Below, one piece after another: positions 43,837-58,762 of a DNA stretch of 64,000 nucleotides. Origin of the DNA: SHWB01 sp050246875 (GTDB taxonomy: Bacteria; Pseudomonadota; Alphaproteobacteria; UBA6615). A program made the position numbers and the translations under genes. The stretch covers positions 62,001 through 126,000 of the forward strand of contig JBFWVF010000009.1 in NCBI GenBank assembly GCA_050246875.1, read 5' to 3'. Position 1 is the stretch's first letter. The number at the start of each line of letters is the position of its first letter. The notes beneath the pieces are model-generated. The model had not been told where the DNA came from. It did no database searches and was given only the letters and a program-made list of their open reading frames with translations.

Positions 43837-45695
43837 CGACGCTCGATCCCATCACCTTCGGCGTGCTGCGCCACAAGCTCGACGCCATCATCGACGAGGC
43901 CTACCACACCATCGGCCTCGTCTCGGGCAACCCGGTTGTCTACGAGGCCGGCGACCATCAGGAGGCGATCTGCACGCCGGACGGGAGGCTCGCCGTGTTC
44001 GGCGGCGGCGTGCTGCACTGGACGCGCTCGCTGAGCTACGGGATTCGGCACTGCATCGACACCTACGGCGACAATCCCGGCTTCGCCGAGGACGACCAGT
44101 TCATGCTCAACGACCCGTATCTCGGGCCGATCCACTACAACGACGTGCAGATCCTCGCGCCGGTGTTCTACGACGGCGAGATCATCGCCTGGGCCGGCAC
44201 CGGCTCGCACCAGTCCGATGTCGGCGGCATCGACCGCGGCAGCGTCTGCGTCTCGGCGCAGAACATCTACGAGGAAGGCTTCGCCGCCCAGGGCCTGAAG
44301 ATCGTCGAGCGCGGCACCATCCGCCGCGACATCGAGGACTTCTTCCGCCGCGCCGTGCGCGCGCCCGAGTTCGGCCTGCTCGACATCCGCGCCAAGATCG
44401 CCGCCAACAACGTGGTCAAGCGCCGCCTGGTCGAGATGGCCGACCGCTACGGCAAGGACACGGTGGCGGCGCTGTTCGAGCAGCTCATCCGCCACTCCGA
44501 CGAGCGCGTCGCGGCCAAGCTGGCGCTGATCCCCGACGGGCGCTGGACCTCGGTCAACTACATCGAAGGGCGGCGCGAGCCCCATCTCAAGGTCCAGCTC
44601 ACCGCGACCAAGGCCGACGGGCGCATCGTGCTCGACTTCACCGGCACCTCGCCGCAGACGAGCGGGTCGGAAAACATGGCCGTCGCCGGCACCATGAGTT
44701 CGGCGGCGGCGCCGTTCATCTCCATGATCTGCTACGACATCCCGTGGAACGAGGGGCTGTTCCAGCGCCTCGACTTCGTGCTGCCCGAGCGCAGCATCGT
44801 CAACCCGCAGAAGCCGGCAGCGGTGTCGGCCTGCGTGCCGTCCGGCGCCAACATCCTGACGATGACGGCGGCGCTCAACGTCTTCTCGAAGATGGTCAGC
44901 AGCAGCGATGCCCTGCGCGGCGAGGCCAGCGGCAACGTCACCGGCAGCTTCGCCATCTTCAACGTCTCGGGCGTGTCGTACGCGGGGAAGTACTTCTCGA
45001 CGCCGGAGATGGACCACTTCGCCGGCGGCACCGGCGGCTGGTCCGGCCACGATGGCACCAGCGCGGCGCAGAACACCTGGTCGGTCAAGACGATGATCGC
45101 CAATGTCGAGACCACCGAGATGCTGTTCCCGATGATGTATCTGTGGCGCTCGGTGACGCCGGACTCGGGCGGGCCGGGCCGTTACCGCGGCGGCATGGGC
45201 ATCGAGAACGCGCTGGTGCCATGGGGCACCGACCAGCTCGACATCGTTACCATCAGCGTCGGCTTCGGCCCGCGCCCGTCGCTCGGCTTCGCCGGCGGCC
45301 TGCCGGCGACCCACACGCCGGGCGGCATCATGCGCGAGGCCGGCATCCGCGCGGCGGCGGCGGCGGGGGCGCGGCTGCCGGCCGGCCCGGCCGACCTCGT
45401 CGCGGGACGCTGGGAGAAGCTGCCGCCCAAGGGCCTTGCCGAGGTCGGGGCCGACGATGTGCTCTACAGCCTGGTGTCGGCCGGCGGCGGCGGCTACGGC
45501 GACCCGCTCGACCGCAGCCCGCGGGCCGTCGGCGCCGACGTGGCCAACGGCTATGTCAGCGTCGCGGCGGCGCGCGCCGCCTACGGCGTCGTGCTCGACG
45601 ATACGGGCAAGGTCGACACGGACGCGACCGAGGCCCACCGTGCCGCCCTCCGCCAGTCCCGCCTCGACCGGAGCCGCCGCCATGCAGCTGCTTGA
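43833..45695 (+). CDS. Hydantoinase/oxoprolinase subunit B (HyuB family)
   Basis: A 620-residue HyuB-family subunit. It begins DPITFGVLRHKLDAIIDEAYHTI, with family motifs DDQFMLNDPYLGPIHYNDVQILAPVFY, DVGGIDRGSVCVSAQNIYEEG, LDFTGTSPQTSGSENMA and a C-terminal GGPGRYRGGMGIE. The GSHQSDVGG region holds candidate metal-binding His/Asp residues. Its start overlaps the HyuA stop, and the small zinc-ribbon gene begins before its stop, so three subunits are likely made in a fixed ratio. The three-gene set is more like acetone or acetophenone carboxylases than two-subunit oxoprolinases. Confidence 0.92.
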   Translation: MTTLDPITFGVLRHKLDAIIDEAYHTIGLVSGNPVVYEAGDHQEAICTPDGRLAVFGGGVLHWTRSLSYGIRHCIDTYGDNPGFAEDDQFMLNDPYLGPIHYNDVQILAPVFYDGEIIAWAGTGSHQSDVGGIDRGSVCVSAQNIYEEGFAAQGLKIVERGTIRRDIEDFFRRAVRAPEFGLLDIRAKIAANNVVKRRLVEMADRYGKDTVAALFEQLIRHSDERVAAKLALIPDGRWTSVNYIEGRREPHLKVQLTATKADGRIVLDFTGTSPQTSGSENMAVAGTMSSAAAPFISMICYDIPWNEGLFQRLDFVLPERSIVNPQKPAAVSACVPSGANILTMTAALNVFSKMVSSSDALRGEASGNVTGSFAIFNVSGVSYAGKYFSTPEMDHFAGGTGGWSGHDGTSAAQNTWSVKTMIANVETTEMLFPMMYLWRSVTPDSGGPGRYRGGMGIENALVPWGTDQLDIVTISVGFGPRPSLGFAGGLPATHTPGGIMREAGIRAAAAAGARLPAGPADLVAGRWEKLPPKGLAEVGADDVLYSLVSAGGGGYGDPLDRSPRAVGADVANGYVSVAAARAAYGVVLDDTGKVDTDATEAHRAALRQSRLDRSRRHAAA

Positions 45696-45966
45696 GAACC
45701 TCGAGATCGCCGAGGGCAAGGCGGGCGACGTCTATGCCTGCCGCAAATGCAAGGCCGTGGTCGGGCCCGCCGACGGCGACTACAAGCGGCACGCCGCGCA
45801 CTACGACGAGGACATCAACTTCGGCGAGCCGGCGTCCCGCCACGCCGAGGCCAGCCCCTACGTGTTGCGCCATTACCTGTGCGGTGCCTGCGGCACGCTG
45901 TTCGAGGTCGACATGGTGCTGGCCGGCGACGCGCCGTTCCGCAGCATCGAGGTGAAGGCGGGGTAG
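45682..45966 (+). CDS. Acetone-carboxylase gamma-like zinc-ribbon subunit
   Basis: A 94-residue protein with two CxxC pairs: C20-x2-C23 (YACRKCKAVVG) and C67-x2-C70 (YLCGACGTLFEVD), forming a probable zinc ribbon. Size, position after HyuB and the sequence around GDYKRHA resemble the small gamma subunit of acetone carboxylase and related subunits of acetophenone carboxylase. The ATG at 45682 overlaps the last 14 bases of the subunit B gene. Exact role is unknown; in acetone carboxylase the three chains form one complex. Confidence 0.75.
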   Translation: MQLLENLEIAEGKAGDVYACRKCKAVVGPADGDYKRHAAHYDEDINFGEPASRHAEASPYVLRHYLCGACGTLFEVDMVLAGDAPFRSIEVKAG

Positions 45967-46023
45967 GGCCGGGTTTCGCGCCGCCGTTGCGTTCGGCGCT
46001 GTCGGCCTCGCTCTCCTCCACAT

Positions 46024-46106
46024 CCTCATCCTGAACCTGTCGAAGGATGAGAATGCAGCATGGTCGGAGCGTGACGTCCTCGTCCTTCGACAGGCTCAGG
46101 ATGAGG
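46024..46106. repeat. REP-like inverted repeat
   Basis: CCTCATCCTGAACCTGTCGA followed by AGGA (46024-46047) is repeated in inverted orientation at 46083-46106, with one mismatch over 24 bp and a 35-base spacer. This sequence resembles a dispersed intergenic repeat seen in many alphaproteobacterial genomes. It lies between two convergent operons and could also work as a bidirectional terminator. Confidence 0.75.
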
Positions 46107-46144
46107 ACGTGGGCGATGGCGGTGCGGCGGGTGGCGTCCGAAAA

Positions 46145-48472
<2,328 letters not shown>

Positions 48473-48550
48473 GGCACCCTCCCGTAAGGCCGGCGGCCGC
48501 CGCCGCTTCCGGGACGGAATCTATACCGGGGCCGGCAGGTGGTCAGCCGT

Positions 48551-50893
<2,343 letters not shown>

Positions 50894-50915
50894 GGCGTCC
50901 TCCCCGCGCCGGCCA

Positions 50916-51683
50916 TCATACGCCGGCGAGCGCAACCGTCGCGCGCACGACGATGTAGAGGCCGATGGTCAGCATCACGGCGGCGAGCAGGCGGCGGTAG
51001 AGCCGCTCGTCCATGCGGATGAGGACGCGGGCGCCGGCGCGGGTGCCGGCGAAGGCGGCGGCGATGGTCGCGGCCATCAGCAGCGGGTAGGCGAAGATGG
51101 CCGAGCCGACGATGCCGAAGAGCACGATCTTGGCCATGTGCTGGAGCGTCATGCAGGCGGCGTGCGTCGCCTGCAGCACTTCCTTGCGGTCGTAGCGGCT
51201 GGCGAGGAGGGCGAACACCAGCGGGCCGGTGGCGCCGACGAAGACGCTCAGGAAGCCCGTCGTCGGACCGAGCAGGGCGGGATGGGTCATGCCGCCGACG
51301 ACCGATGGCCGGCGGGCGAGGAAGCCCATGACCGTCGAGCCGAGGATCCAGGCGCCGATGATCAGTTCGAACCAGGCCAGCGGTAGCCGGACGGTGATGA
51401 AGATCGCCGCCGTCGAGGCCGCCACCGACAGCGGCGCGAACCACGCGAGGTAGCGCCAGTCGATCGCCCGGCGCAGGGTCCAGCCGCGGAAGACGGCGGC
51501 CCAGCCGGTGATCCAGGCGTGCATCGGGATGGCCAGCGGCGCCGGCAGGGTCAGCGTGACCAGCGCGAGTTGCACGCCGCCGGTCGAGCCGATGGCGGCC
51601 ACGAAGAAGGTGACCGCGAAGGTGCCGGCGCAGAGCAGCAGGACGTTGGCGAGGGGGACGCCCTCGAGGGCCCAGGACCACAC
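50916..51683 (-). CDS. TSUP (TauE/SafE) family membrane transporter
   Basis: A 255-residue inner-membrane protein with about eight hydrophobic helices and the TSUP duplicated layout (FFVAAIGSTGGVQLALVTL in the first half, TTGFLSVFVGATGPLVFALLA in the second). The family exports or imports sulfite, sulfonates and other organosulfur or organic anions. I use GTG 51683, nine bases after the stop of the glutamine-synthetase-family gene; no ATG exists at the expected N-terminus, and the longer open frame upstream is a shadow of that gene. Close spacing suggests co-transcription. Confidence 0.8.
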   Translation of the reverse strand: MWSWALEGVPLANVLLLCAGTFAVTFFVAAIGSTGGVQLALVTLTLPAPLAIPMHAWITGWAAVFRGWTLRRAIDWRYLAWFAPLSVAASTAAIFITVRLPLAWFELIIGAWILGSTVMGFLARRPSVVGGMTHPALLGPTTGFLSVFVGATGPLVFALLASRYDRKEVLQATHAACMTLQHMAKIVLFGIVGSAIFAYPLLMAATIAAAFAGTRAGARVLIRMDERLYRRLLAAVMLTIGLYIVVRATVALAGV

Positions 51684-51691
51684 CGGCGCGC

Positions 51692-53065
51692 TCAGATGAT
51701 CTCGAAGTAGCGGGCGAGTTCCCAGTCGGTGACGGCGCGGGCGAACTCGCGCGCCTCCGCGTGGCGGGTCATCGCGAACTGCTCGACGAAGGCGGCGCCG
51801 AAGGCGTCCTTCGCGGCCTTCGAGGCGGCGAACGCCGTCGCCGCGAGGTCGAGCGCGCCGGGCAGGGCGAGGCGGCGCGGCACGCGCGCGGTGTAGGCGT
51901 TGCCCTTTTGCGGCGGCGTCGGCTCCAGCCCGCGCTCGATGCCGTGCAGGCCGGCGGCGAGGGTGGCGGCCATGGCGAGGTAGGGGTTGGCGTCGGCGCC
52001 GGCGGCCCGCATCTCGATGCGCTGGGCGGACGGCTTGCCGGGTATGGCGCGGATCGCCACCGTGCGGTTGTCGAGGCCCCAGGTGGCGTTGGTCGGCGCC
52101 CAGTAGCCCGGCACGAGGCGGCGGTAGGAATTGACCGTCGGCGCCAGCATCGCCGTGAACTGCGGCAGCAGTGCCTGCACGCCGCCGATGAAATGGCGCA
52201 TCGTCGCCGAGATGGCATCCGGGCCGGCTTCCCGGTCGTGGAAGACCGGCGTGCCATCGGTGGCGTGCAGCAGGGAGAGGTGGAGGTGGCCCGACTGGCC
52301 GGCCTGCGCCGTCGACCAGCGCGCCATGAAGGTCGCCATCAGCCCGCGCCGCTGCAGCACGGCCTTGCTGAAGGTCTTGAACAGCGCCGCGCGGTCGGCC
52401 GCCTCGACGCCGTCGCTCGCGCCGAGCGCGGCCTCCAGCACGCCGGGACCCGTCTCCTCGTGCAGGCCCTCCAGCGGCAGGCGCATGGCCTCGCAGGTGT
52501 CGAGCAGGTCGCGGTAGACCTCGGCGGCGGTGGTGGCGCGCAGCACCGAGTAGCCCATCATGTCGGGCGCCATCGGCACGAGGTCGCGGTAGTGCTTGGC
52601 GCGCACCGACGCCGGCGTCTCGGCGAAGACGAACAGCTCGTATTCGAAGCCGGCGCGGGCGACGAAGCCCATGTCCCCGGCCTTCGCCAGCACGCGGCGC
52701 AGGACGGCACGCGGGCAGACCGCCTCGGCGGCGCCGGAGAACTCGCCGAGGAACAGCGGCAGCCCGTCCTCGAAGGGGATGGCGCGGCAGGTCTCCGGCA
52801 GCAGGCGCACGGCGGCGTCGGGAAAGCCGGTGCGCCAGCCGGTGTAGCCGTCGCGGTCGAAGATGCGGTCGGCGAGATCCCAGCCGAGCACGACGTCGCA
52901 GAAGCCGAAGCCGTCGGCCAGCGCGCCGGAGAACTTGTCGCGGTGCATGTACTTGCCGACATGCACGCCGTCGATGTCGCTGACGGCCACCTTGACGTAG
53001 CGGTGGCCGGAGCCGGCGACGAAGGCGCGCGCCTGTTCCGCCGTGGTCACCGTTGCCGCGTCCAT
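51692..53065 (-). CDS. Glutamine synthetase-family ligase
   Basis: A 457-residue member of the glutamine synthetase superfamily. The C-terminal catalytic domain shows GFEYELFVFAETP, QSGHLHLSLLHATDG, LAPTVNSYRRLVPGYWAPTNATWGLDNRTVAIRAI and EMRAAGADANPYLAMAATLAAG, with the metal-binding Glu/His and substrate Arg positions of the family. The N-terminal beta-grasp part is VKVAVSDIDGVHVGKYM. Housekeeping GlnA is about 470 residues with NRSASIRIP-like motifs; this looks more like gamma-glutamyl-amine ligases such as PuuA or GlnT. The amine substrate is unknown. ATG 53065 gives the family N-terminus. Confidence 0.87.
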   Translation of the reverse strand: MDAATVTTAEQARAFVAGSGHRYVKVAVSDIDGVHVGKYMHRDKFSGALADGFGFCDVVLGWDLADRIFDRDGYTGWRTGFPDAAVRLLPETCRAIPFEDGLPLFLGEFSGAAEAVCPRAVLRRVLAKAGDMGFVARAGFEYELFVFAETPASVRAKHYRDLVPMAPDMMGYSVLRATTAAEVYRDLLDTCEAMRLPLEGLHEETGPGVLEAALGASDGVEAADRAALFKTFSKAVLQRRGLMATFMARWSTAQAGQSGHLHLSLLHATDGTPVFHDREAGPDAISATMRHFIGGVQALLPQFTAMLAPTVNSYRRLVPGYWAPTNATWGLDNRTVAIRAIPGKPSAQRIEMRAAGADANPYLAMAATLAAGLHGIERGLEPTPPQKGNAYTARVPRRLALPGALDLAATAFAASKAAKDAFGAAFVEQFAMTRHAEAREFARAVTDWELARYFEII

Positions 53066-53178
53066 GGTGCTCCCCCCTCGCGGCCGGATACTGGCACAAA
53101 GCGTCCGGCAGGGCAGGGGGCTTGGCGGACCGGCGACCCGGCTGGCACCATCGCACCCGTTCAGAGGGAGTGCCGGCG

Positions 53179-53415
53179 ATGGTCTTTCAGACGGCCCTGC
53201 TGCTGGTAACGGCGATCGTATTCGGCGCGCTGGCCATCCACACGATCGCCGTCGGCCCGCGCGACACCTGGGATGCGGCACCCGGGGAGGCGCCGCCGCG
53301 CTGGAATCGGCACAAGGCGACCCTGGGCATCCCGCAGCCCCTTCCGCCGGACGCCGAACCGTGGGAGCGGGATCTCGCCGCGCTCGGCCTGGAGCACAAG
53401 CACAGGCTCTGCTGA
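53179..53415 (+). CDS. Small membrane-anchored protein of unknown function
   Basis: A 78-residue protein I do not recognise. Residues 3-25 (FQTALLLVTAIVFGALAIHTI) form one transmembrane or signal-anchor helix; the rest is a short polar tail with RDTWDAAPGEAPPRWNRHKATLG and a Trp/Pro-rich end. The ATG at 53179 follows AGAGGGAG. It precedes the nucleoside hydrolase gene by 7 bp, indicating co-transcription. A longer in-frame start overlaps the divergent ligase gene and is less likely. Confidence 0.6.
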   Translation: MVFQTALLLVTAIVFGALAIHTIAVGPRDTWDAAPGEAPPRWNRHKATLGIPQPLPPDAEPWERDLAALGLEHKHRLC

Positions 53416-53422
53416 GGCGTGC

Positions 53423-54364
53423 ATGGTGGCTCTGCCCGTCCTCATCGACTGCGACCCCGGGCAGGACGACGCCATCGCCCTGCTGCTGGCCCTCGCTTCG
53501 CCGGCGGAACTCGACGTGCGCGCCGTCACGACGGTGGCCGGCAACGTGCCCCTGTCGCACACCGAACGGAACGCCCGCCTCATCGTCGCGCTGGCGGGGC
53601 GACGGGACGTGCCGGTCCATGCCGGCCGCGACCGGCCACTGCGCGGACGGCTGATCACCGCGAAGGCCGTCGTCGGCCCCTCCGGCATCGACCCCTATCC
53701 GCTCGATGCGCCGGCGGTGCCCCTGGCGCCCGGTCACGCCGTCGACGTCATCGTCGCGCACTGTCGGGCAGCCGGGCCGGACGGGCTGACGCTGGTGGCG
53801 ACCGGGCCGCTGACCAACATCGCCGCGGCGATCGGCCAGGCCCCCGACATCCTGCCCAGCATCGCGCGGATCGTGCTGATGGGCGGCGCCCAGCGGGTCG
53901 GCGGCAATGTCACGCCGACCGCCGAGTTCAACATCCGCGTCGACCCGGAAGCGGCGAAGGCCGTCTTCGCCTGCGGCCGGCCGGTCGTGGCCGCGCCGCT
54001 CGACCTGACCTACCGGGCGATCACCACCCCGGAGCGGCTGGCCGCGATCCGGGCGCTGGGCACGCCGGTGGCCCGCGCCGCCGCCGACATGCTGGGCTGG
54101 TACGAACGCCACGACATCGAGCGCTACGGCCTGCCGGGCGGGCCGCTGCACGATCCCTGCACGATCGGCTGGCTGCTGCGGCCGGACCTGTTCCGCGGCC
54201 GCCACCTCAATGTCGTCGTCGACACCCGCCCCGGACTGACCCGCGGGATGACCGTGGTCGACCTCTGGGGCGCCAGCCGGCGCCCGCCCAATGTCCTGTG
54301 GCTGCAGGATGTCGATGCCGACGGCTTCTACGCCTTGCTGACGGAACGACTCGGCCGTCTGTGA
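53423..54364 (+). CDS. Nucleoside hydrolase (inosine/uridine-preferring family)
   Basis: A 313-residue N-ribosyl hydrolase. The calcium-binding signature DCDPGQDDA (9-17) opens the protein, and VATGPLTNIAAAI, VLMGGAQRVGGNVTPTAEFNIRVDPEAAKAVF and HDPCTIGWLL follow as in the family; the last includes the catalytic His and the fourth Ca ligand Asp. It cleaves ribonucleosides (or related N-ribosides) to base plus ribose in the cytoplasm for purine/pyrimidine salvage. Base preference is not visible. It ends 158 bp before hppA. Confidence 0.92.
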   Translation: MVALPVLIDCDPGQDDAIALLLALASPAELDVRAVTTVAGNVPLSHTERNARLIVALAGRRDVPVHAGRDRPLRGRLITAKAVVGPSGIDPYPLDAPAVPLAPGHAVDVIVAHCRAAGPDGLTLVATGPLTNIAAAIGQAPDILPSIARIVLMGGAQRVGGNVTPTAEFNIRVDPEAAKAVFACGRPVVAAPLDLTYRAITTPERLAAIRALGTPVARAAADMLGWYERHDIERYGLPGGPLHDPCTIGWLLRPDLFRGRHLNVVVDTRPGLTRGMTVVDLWGASRRPPNVLWLQDVDADGFYALLTERLGRL

Positions 54365-54522
54365 GAAGCAGCGGCCCGCCCCCGGGGAGTGTTGCCTTGA
54401 CGGGGGGCTTTTGGCATGTTCCGCCGGCTTTTCGGGGGGCCTGTTCCGGTATTTGCGGTCCGTGCGGGCCGTCCCGCGCCGGGATCATGGCGCCAAATGT
54501 GCAAAAAAGGGGTCTGCCACCC

Positions 54523-56643
<2,121 letters not shown>

Positions 56644-56667
56644 GGAGCGGCATCTTCCTTCGACGGG

Positions 56668-56698
56668 CGGCCCGGCTCACGCCGGGCCGTTCGCGTTT
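56668..56698. terminator. Terminator between convergent hppA and bamE
   Basis: CGGCCCGGC (56668-56676) pairs with GCCGGGCCG (56681-56689) around TCAC, followed by TTCGCGTTT. It lies 24 bp after the hppA stop and just before the end of bamE on the other strand. Confidence 0.75.
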
Positions 56699-56703
56699 CA
56701 GGG

Positions 56704-57192
56704 TCAGCGCCGGCCGCCCGGACCGGGCGTCTGCACCGGCGGCGCGTTGAAGCGGCCGAGGTTGCCGAAGAGCTGCTGCAGGATGGTCAGTTCCTGCCCC
56801 GCCGTCGGCGTGACGCGCGAGACGACCTCGATCGGCTTGCCGTCCGCCTCGGTGTAGGTCACCACGTCGGAGACCGTGCCCCGCGGGTCGAAGACCACGG
56901 CGACGATGCGCCGTTCCAGTATCTCCGGCGTGAAGAAGGCGACGGTCTTCGTCTTCTCGCCGATGTAGTACCAGACATTGTCCTGGAAAGTGCCGACCGT
57001 GGAGGGCGAACCGAGCGCCTTCTGCACGTCGTCGCGCGTCGTCTTGCCGACGGAAACCTTGTCGACGGCTTCCGGTTCCGGGACGTGTCCGCGCGTGTCG
57101 ATCACCGGGGTGCAGGCGACCAGCGCGACGCCGGCGGCAGCCAGCAGTCCATGGCGCAGGAACGGGCGTAGGGCGATCGCGGCACGTGGCAT
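56704..57192 (-). CDS. bamE: Outer membrane assembly lipoprotein BamE (SmpA/OmlA family)
   Basis: A 162-residue lipoprotein. The signal peptide ends in a lipobox LVA-C27, and the mature part contains GKTTRDDVQKALGSPSTVGTFQDNVWYYIGEKT, the core of the SmpA/OmlA fold, then EILERRIVAVVFDPRGTVSDVV. BamE is a small part of the BAM complex that inserts outer-membrane proteins. Start codons at 57192 and 57204 are both possible; I use 57192 as it gives a lipoprotein signal of normal length. It is divergent from a cytochrome bc1 chaperone gene, a pairing common in alphaproteobacteria. Confidence 0.85.
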   Translation of the reverse strand: MPRAAIALRPFLRHGLLAAAGVALVACTPVIDTRGHVPEPEAVDKVSVGKTTRDDVQKALGSPSTVGTFQDNVWYYIGEKTKTVAFFTPEILERRIVAVVFDPRGTVSDVVTYTEADGKPIEVVSRVTPTAGQELTILQQLFGNLGRFNAPPVQTPGPGGRR

Positions 57193-57325
57193 CGGGCGCT
57201 GCATCCGGACTGGACCGGCGGCCGGCCCGGGCTTGACGGGCGGGGGCAGGGCCGCGACTGTGTCGCCAGTAATGACCCCGCGCCCCGGCATGCGTCAACA
57301 GCCCGGGCAGCCGTACGGACTTGCC

Positions 57326-57880
57326 ATGGCCGCTCTGTTCCGCCGCCGGGCCGCCGGCGCCCGGCCCGAGGACGGGCTATGGGCCGCGCTGGTGACCCAG
57401 GCCCGCGCCCCGGTGTTCTACCGCGACCTCGCCGTCGCCGACACGCCGCTCGGCCGCTTCGAGATGATCGCCCTGCACGCCGTGCTGCTGTTCAGGCGCC
57501 TGAAGGACGAGGGCAACGCCGGGCGCGCGCTGGCGCAGGCCGTCCATGACCGGCTGTTCGCCGATCTCGACATCGCGCTGCGCGAGATCGGCGTCGGCGA
57601 CATGGGCATCGGCAAGCGGGTCAAGACCTTCGCCAAAAACCTCTATGGCCGCATCGCGGCCTATGACAGCGGCCTGGTCGCGAGCGACGCCGACCTCGCC
57701 GCGGCCCTGCACCGCAACCTGTTCGCCGGCGATGCGACGGTGCCGGAAGCGACGGTCGCCGCCGTTGCGGCCTATGTTCGCGCCGTGGCGGCGCGGCTGG
57801 CGGCGCAGGATGGAGGCGCCCTGCTGGCCGGGCAGGTCGATTTCGGCCCGCTGCCGGCGGGCCGGGACGGCGCGCCATGA
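57326..57880 (+). CDS. Ubiquinol-cytochrome c chaperone family protein
   Basis: A 184-residue protein of the CBP3/UQCC1-like family, assembly factors of the cytochrome bc1 complex. LWAALVTQARAPVFYRDLAVADTPLGRFEMIALHAVLLFRRLKDEG and HDRLFADLDIALREIGVGDMGIGKRVKTFAKNLYGRIAAYDSGL are the defining stretch. I chose ATG 57326 since the family starts with a short hydrophobic/basic stretch like MAALFRRR; two earlier ATGs (57272, 57290) would overlap the bamE upstream region. It overlaps the yceD gene by ATGA. Confidence 0.88.
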   Translation: MAALFRRRAAGARPEDGLWAALVTQARAPVFYRDLAVADTPLGRFEMIALHAVLLFRRLKDEGNAGRALAQAVHDRLFADLDIALREIGVGDMGIGKRVKTFAKNLYGRIAAYDSGLVASDADLAAALHRNLFAGDATVPEATVAAVAAYVRAVAARLAAQDGGALLAGQVDFGPLPAGRDGAP

Positions 57881-58434
57881 CGCCGCCCGCCGCAGCTTCG
57901 GCCCCCGAATTCTCCCGCCTGCTGCCCCTGGAGCGGCTCGACCGCGAGGGGACGGTGGAAATCGAGATCGTCGCCGAGGCGTCCGAGTGCGCGGGGCTGG
58001 CGACTCGCTTCGGTCTGGCCGGCCTGGAGGCGCTGTCGGCGCGCTTGAAGGCTCGCCGCAACCCCGTCGGCGAGGTCGTCGTGACGGGGACATTGTCGGC
58101 ACGGCCCGTCTATACCTGCGTGGTCAGCCTCGAGCCGTTCGTCGGCAGCGTCGACGAGAGGGTCGCCCTGCGATTCGCCCCCGCCGACGAGGACGAACCG
58201 GTCGAACGCAACGCCGGGCCGGACGACGACGATCCGCCCGAGCCGTTGCCCGACGATGCCCTGGACCTGGGGGAGATCGTGGCCGAACAGCTTGCCCTTG
58301 GCCTCGACCCGCATCCCCGGGCGCCGGGGGCGTCGCTGGACGACGAGGCTGCGACCGCCGTGGGGCGCGACGGCGGCGATGCCAGGCCCGTGAGCCCCTT
58401 CGCCGCCCTGGAACGCCTGCGCCGCGACCGCTGA
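57877..58434 (+). CDS. yceD: YceD / DUF177 family protein
   Basis: A 185-residue protein of the DUF177 family. VSLEPFVGSVDERVALRFAPADE and the acidic stretch with DALDLGEIVAEQLALGLDPHPRAPGA match it. The conserved Cys (VYTCVVSLEP) is present but a CxxC pair is not. YceD is implicated in 23S rRNA handling and sits before rpmF in most bacteria, as it does here. It starts within ATGA of the bc1 chaperone gene. Confidence 0.88.
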   Translation: MTPPAAASAPEFSRLLPLERLDREGTVEIEIVAEASECAGLATRFGLAGLEALSARLKARRNPVGEVVVTGTLSARPVYTCVVSLEPFVGSVDERVALRFAPADEDEPVERNAGPDDDDPPEPLPDDALDLGEIVAEQLALGLDPHPRAPGASLDDEAATAVGRDGGDARPVSPFAALERLRRDR

Positions 58435-58540
58435 GGGGCGCCCCGTGGCGCTTGCCCTGCCTCGCGGATTTGTTTAAGTAGCGCGGCCTGCGCGGGGCCG
58501 ACGTCCGCGTTCGGCATACTATCCGGAATAGAGCTTCGCC

Positions 58541-58726
58541 ATGGCTGTACCGAAGAAAAAGAAGTCCAAGTCGCGCCGCGACATGCGACGGTCGCACCAC
58601 GCCCTCGAGGCGCCGGCCTTCGTCGAGGACAAGGATTCGGGCGAGCTTCACCGGCCCCATCACATCAACCTCAAGACCGGCACCTACAAGGGGCGCAAGG
58701 TCATCGAGGTCAAGGAACAGGCGTAG
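58541..58726 (+). CDS. rpmF: 50S ribosomal protein L32
   Basis: A 61-residue L32: MAVPKKKKSKSRRDMRRSHHAL is the canonical start, followed by HHINLKTGTYKGRKVIEVK. It has no zinc-binding cysteines, so it is the zinc-free variant. It lies 106 bp after yceD and 36 bp before plsX, linking ribosome production with lipid synthesis as in most proteobacteria. Confidence 0.97.
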   Translation: MAVPKKKKSKSRRDMRRSHHALEAPAFVEDKDSGELHRPHHINLKTGTYKGRKVIEVKEQA

Positions 58727-58762
58727 CCGGCTCACGGCCGGCTGCGACCGGGCATCACGGCC

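Noticed and set aside
41533..45719. Minus-strand frames of 743 and 683 codons opposite hyuA and hyuB
   Set aside because: The sense frames carry complete family motifs and ATGA coupling; the antisense frames have none.
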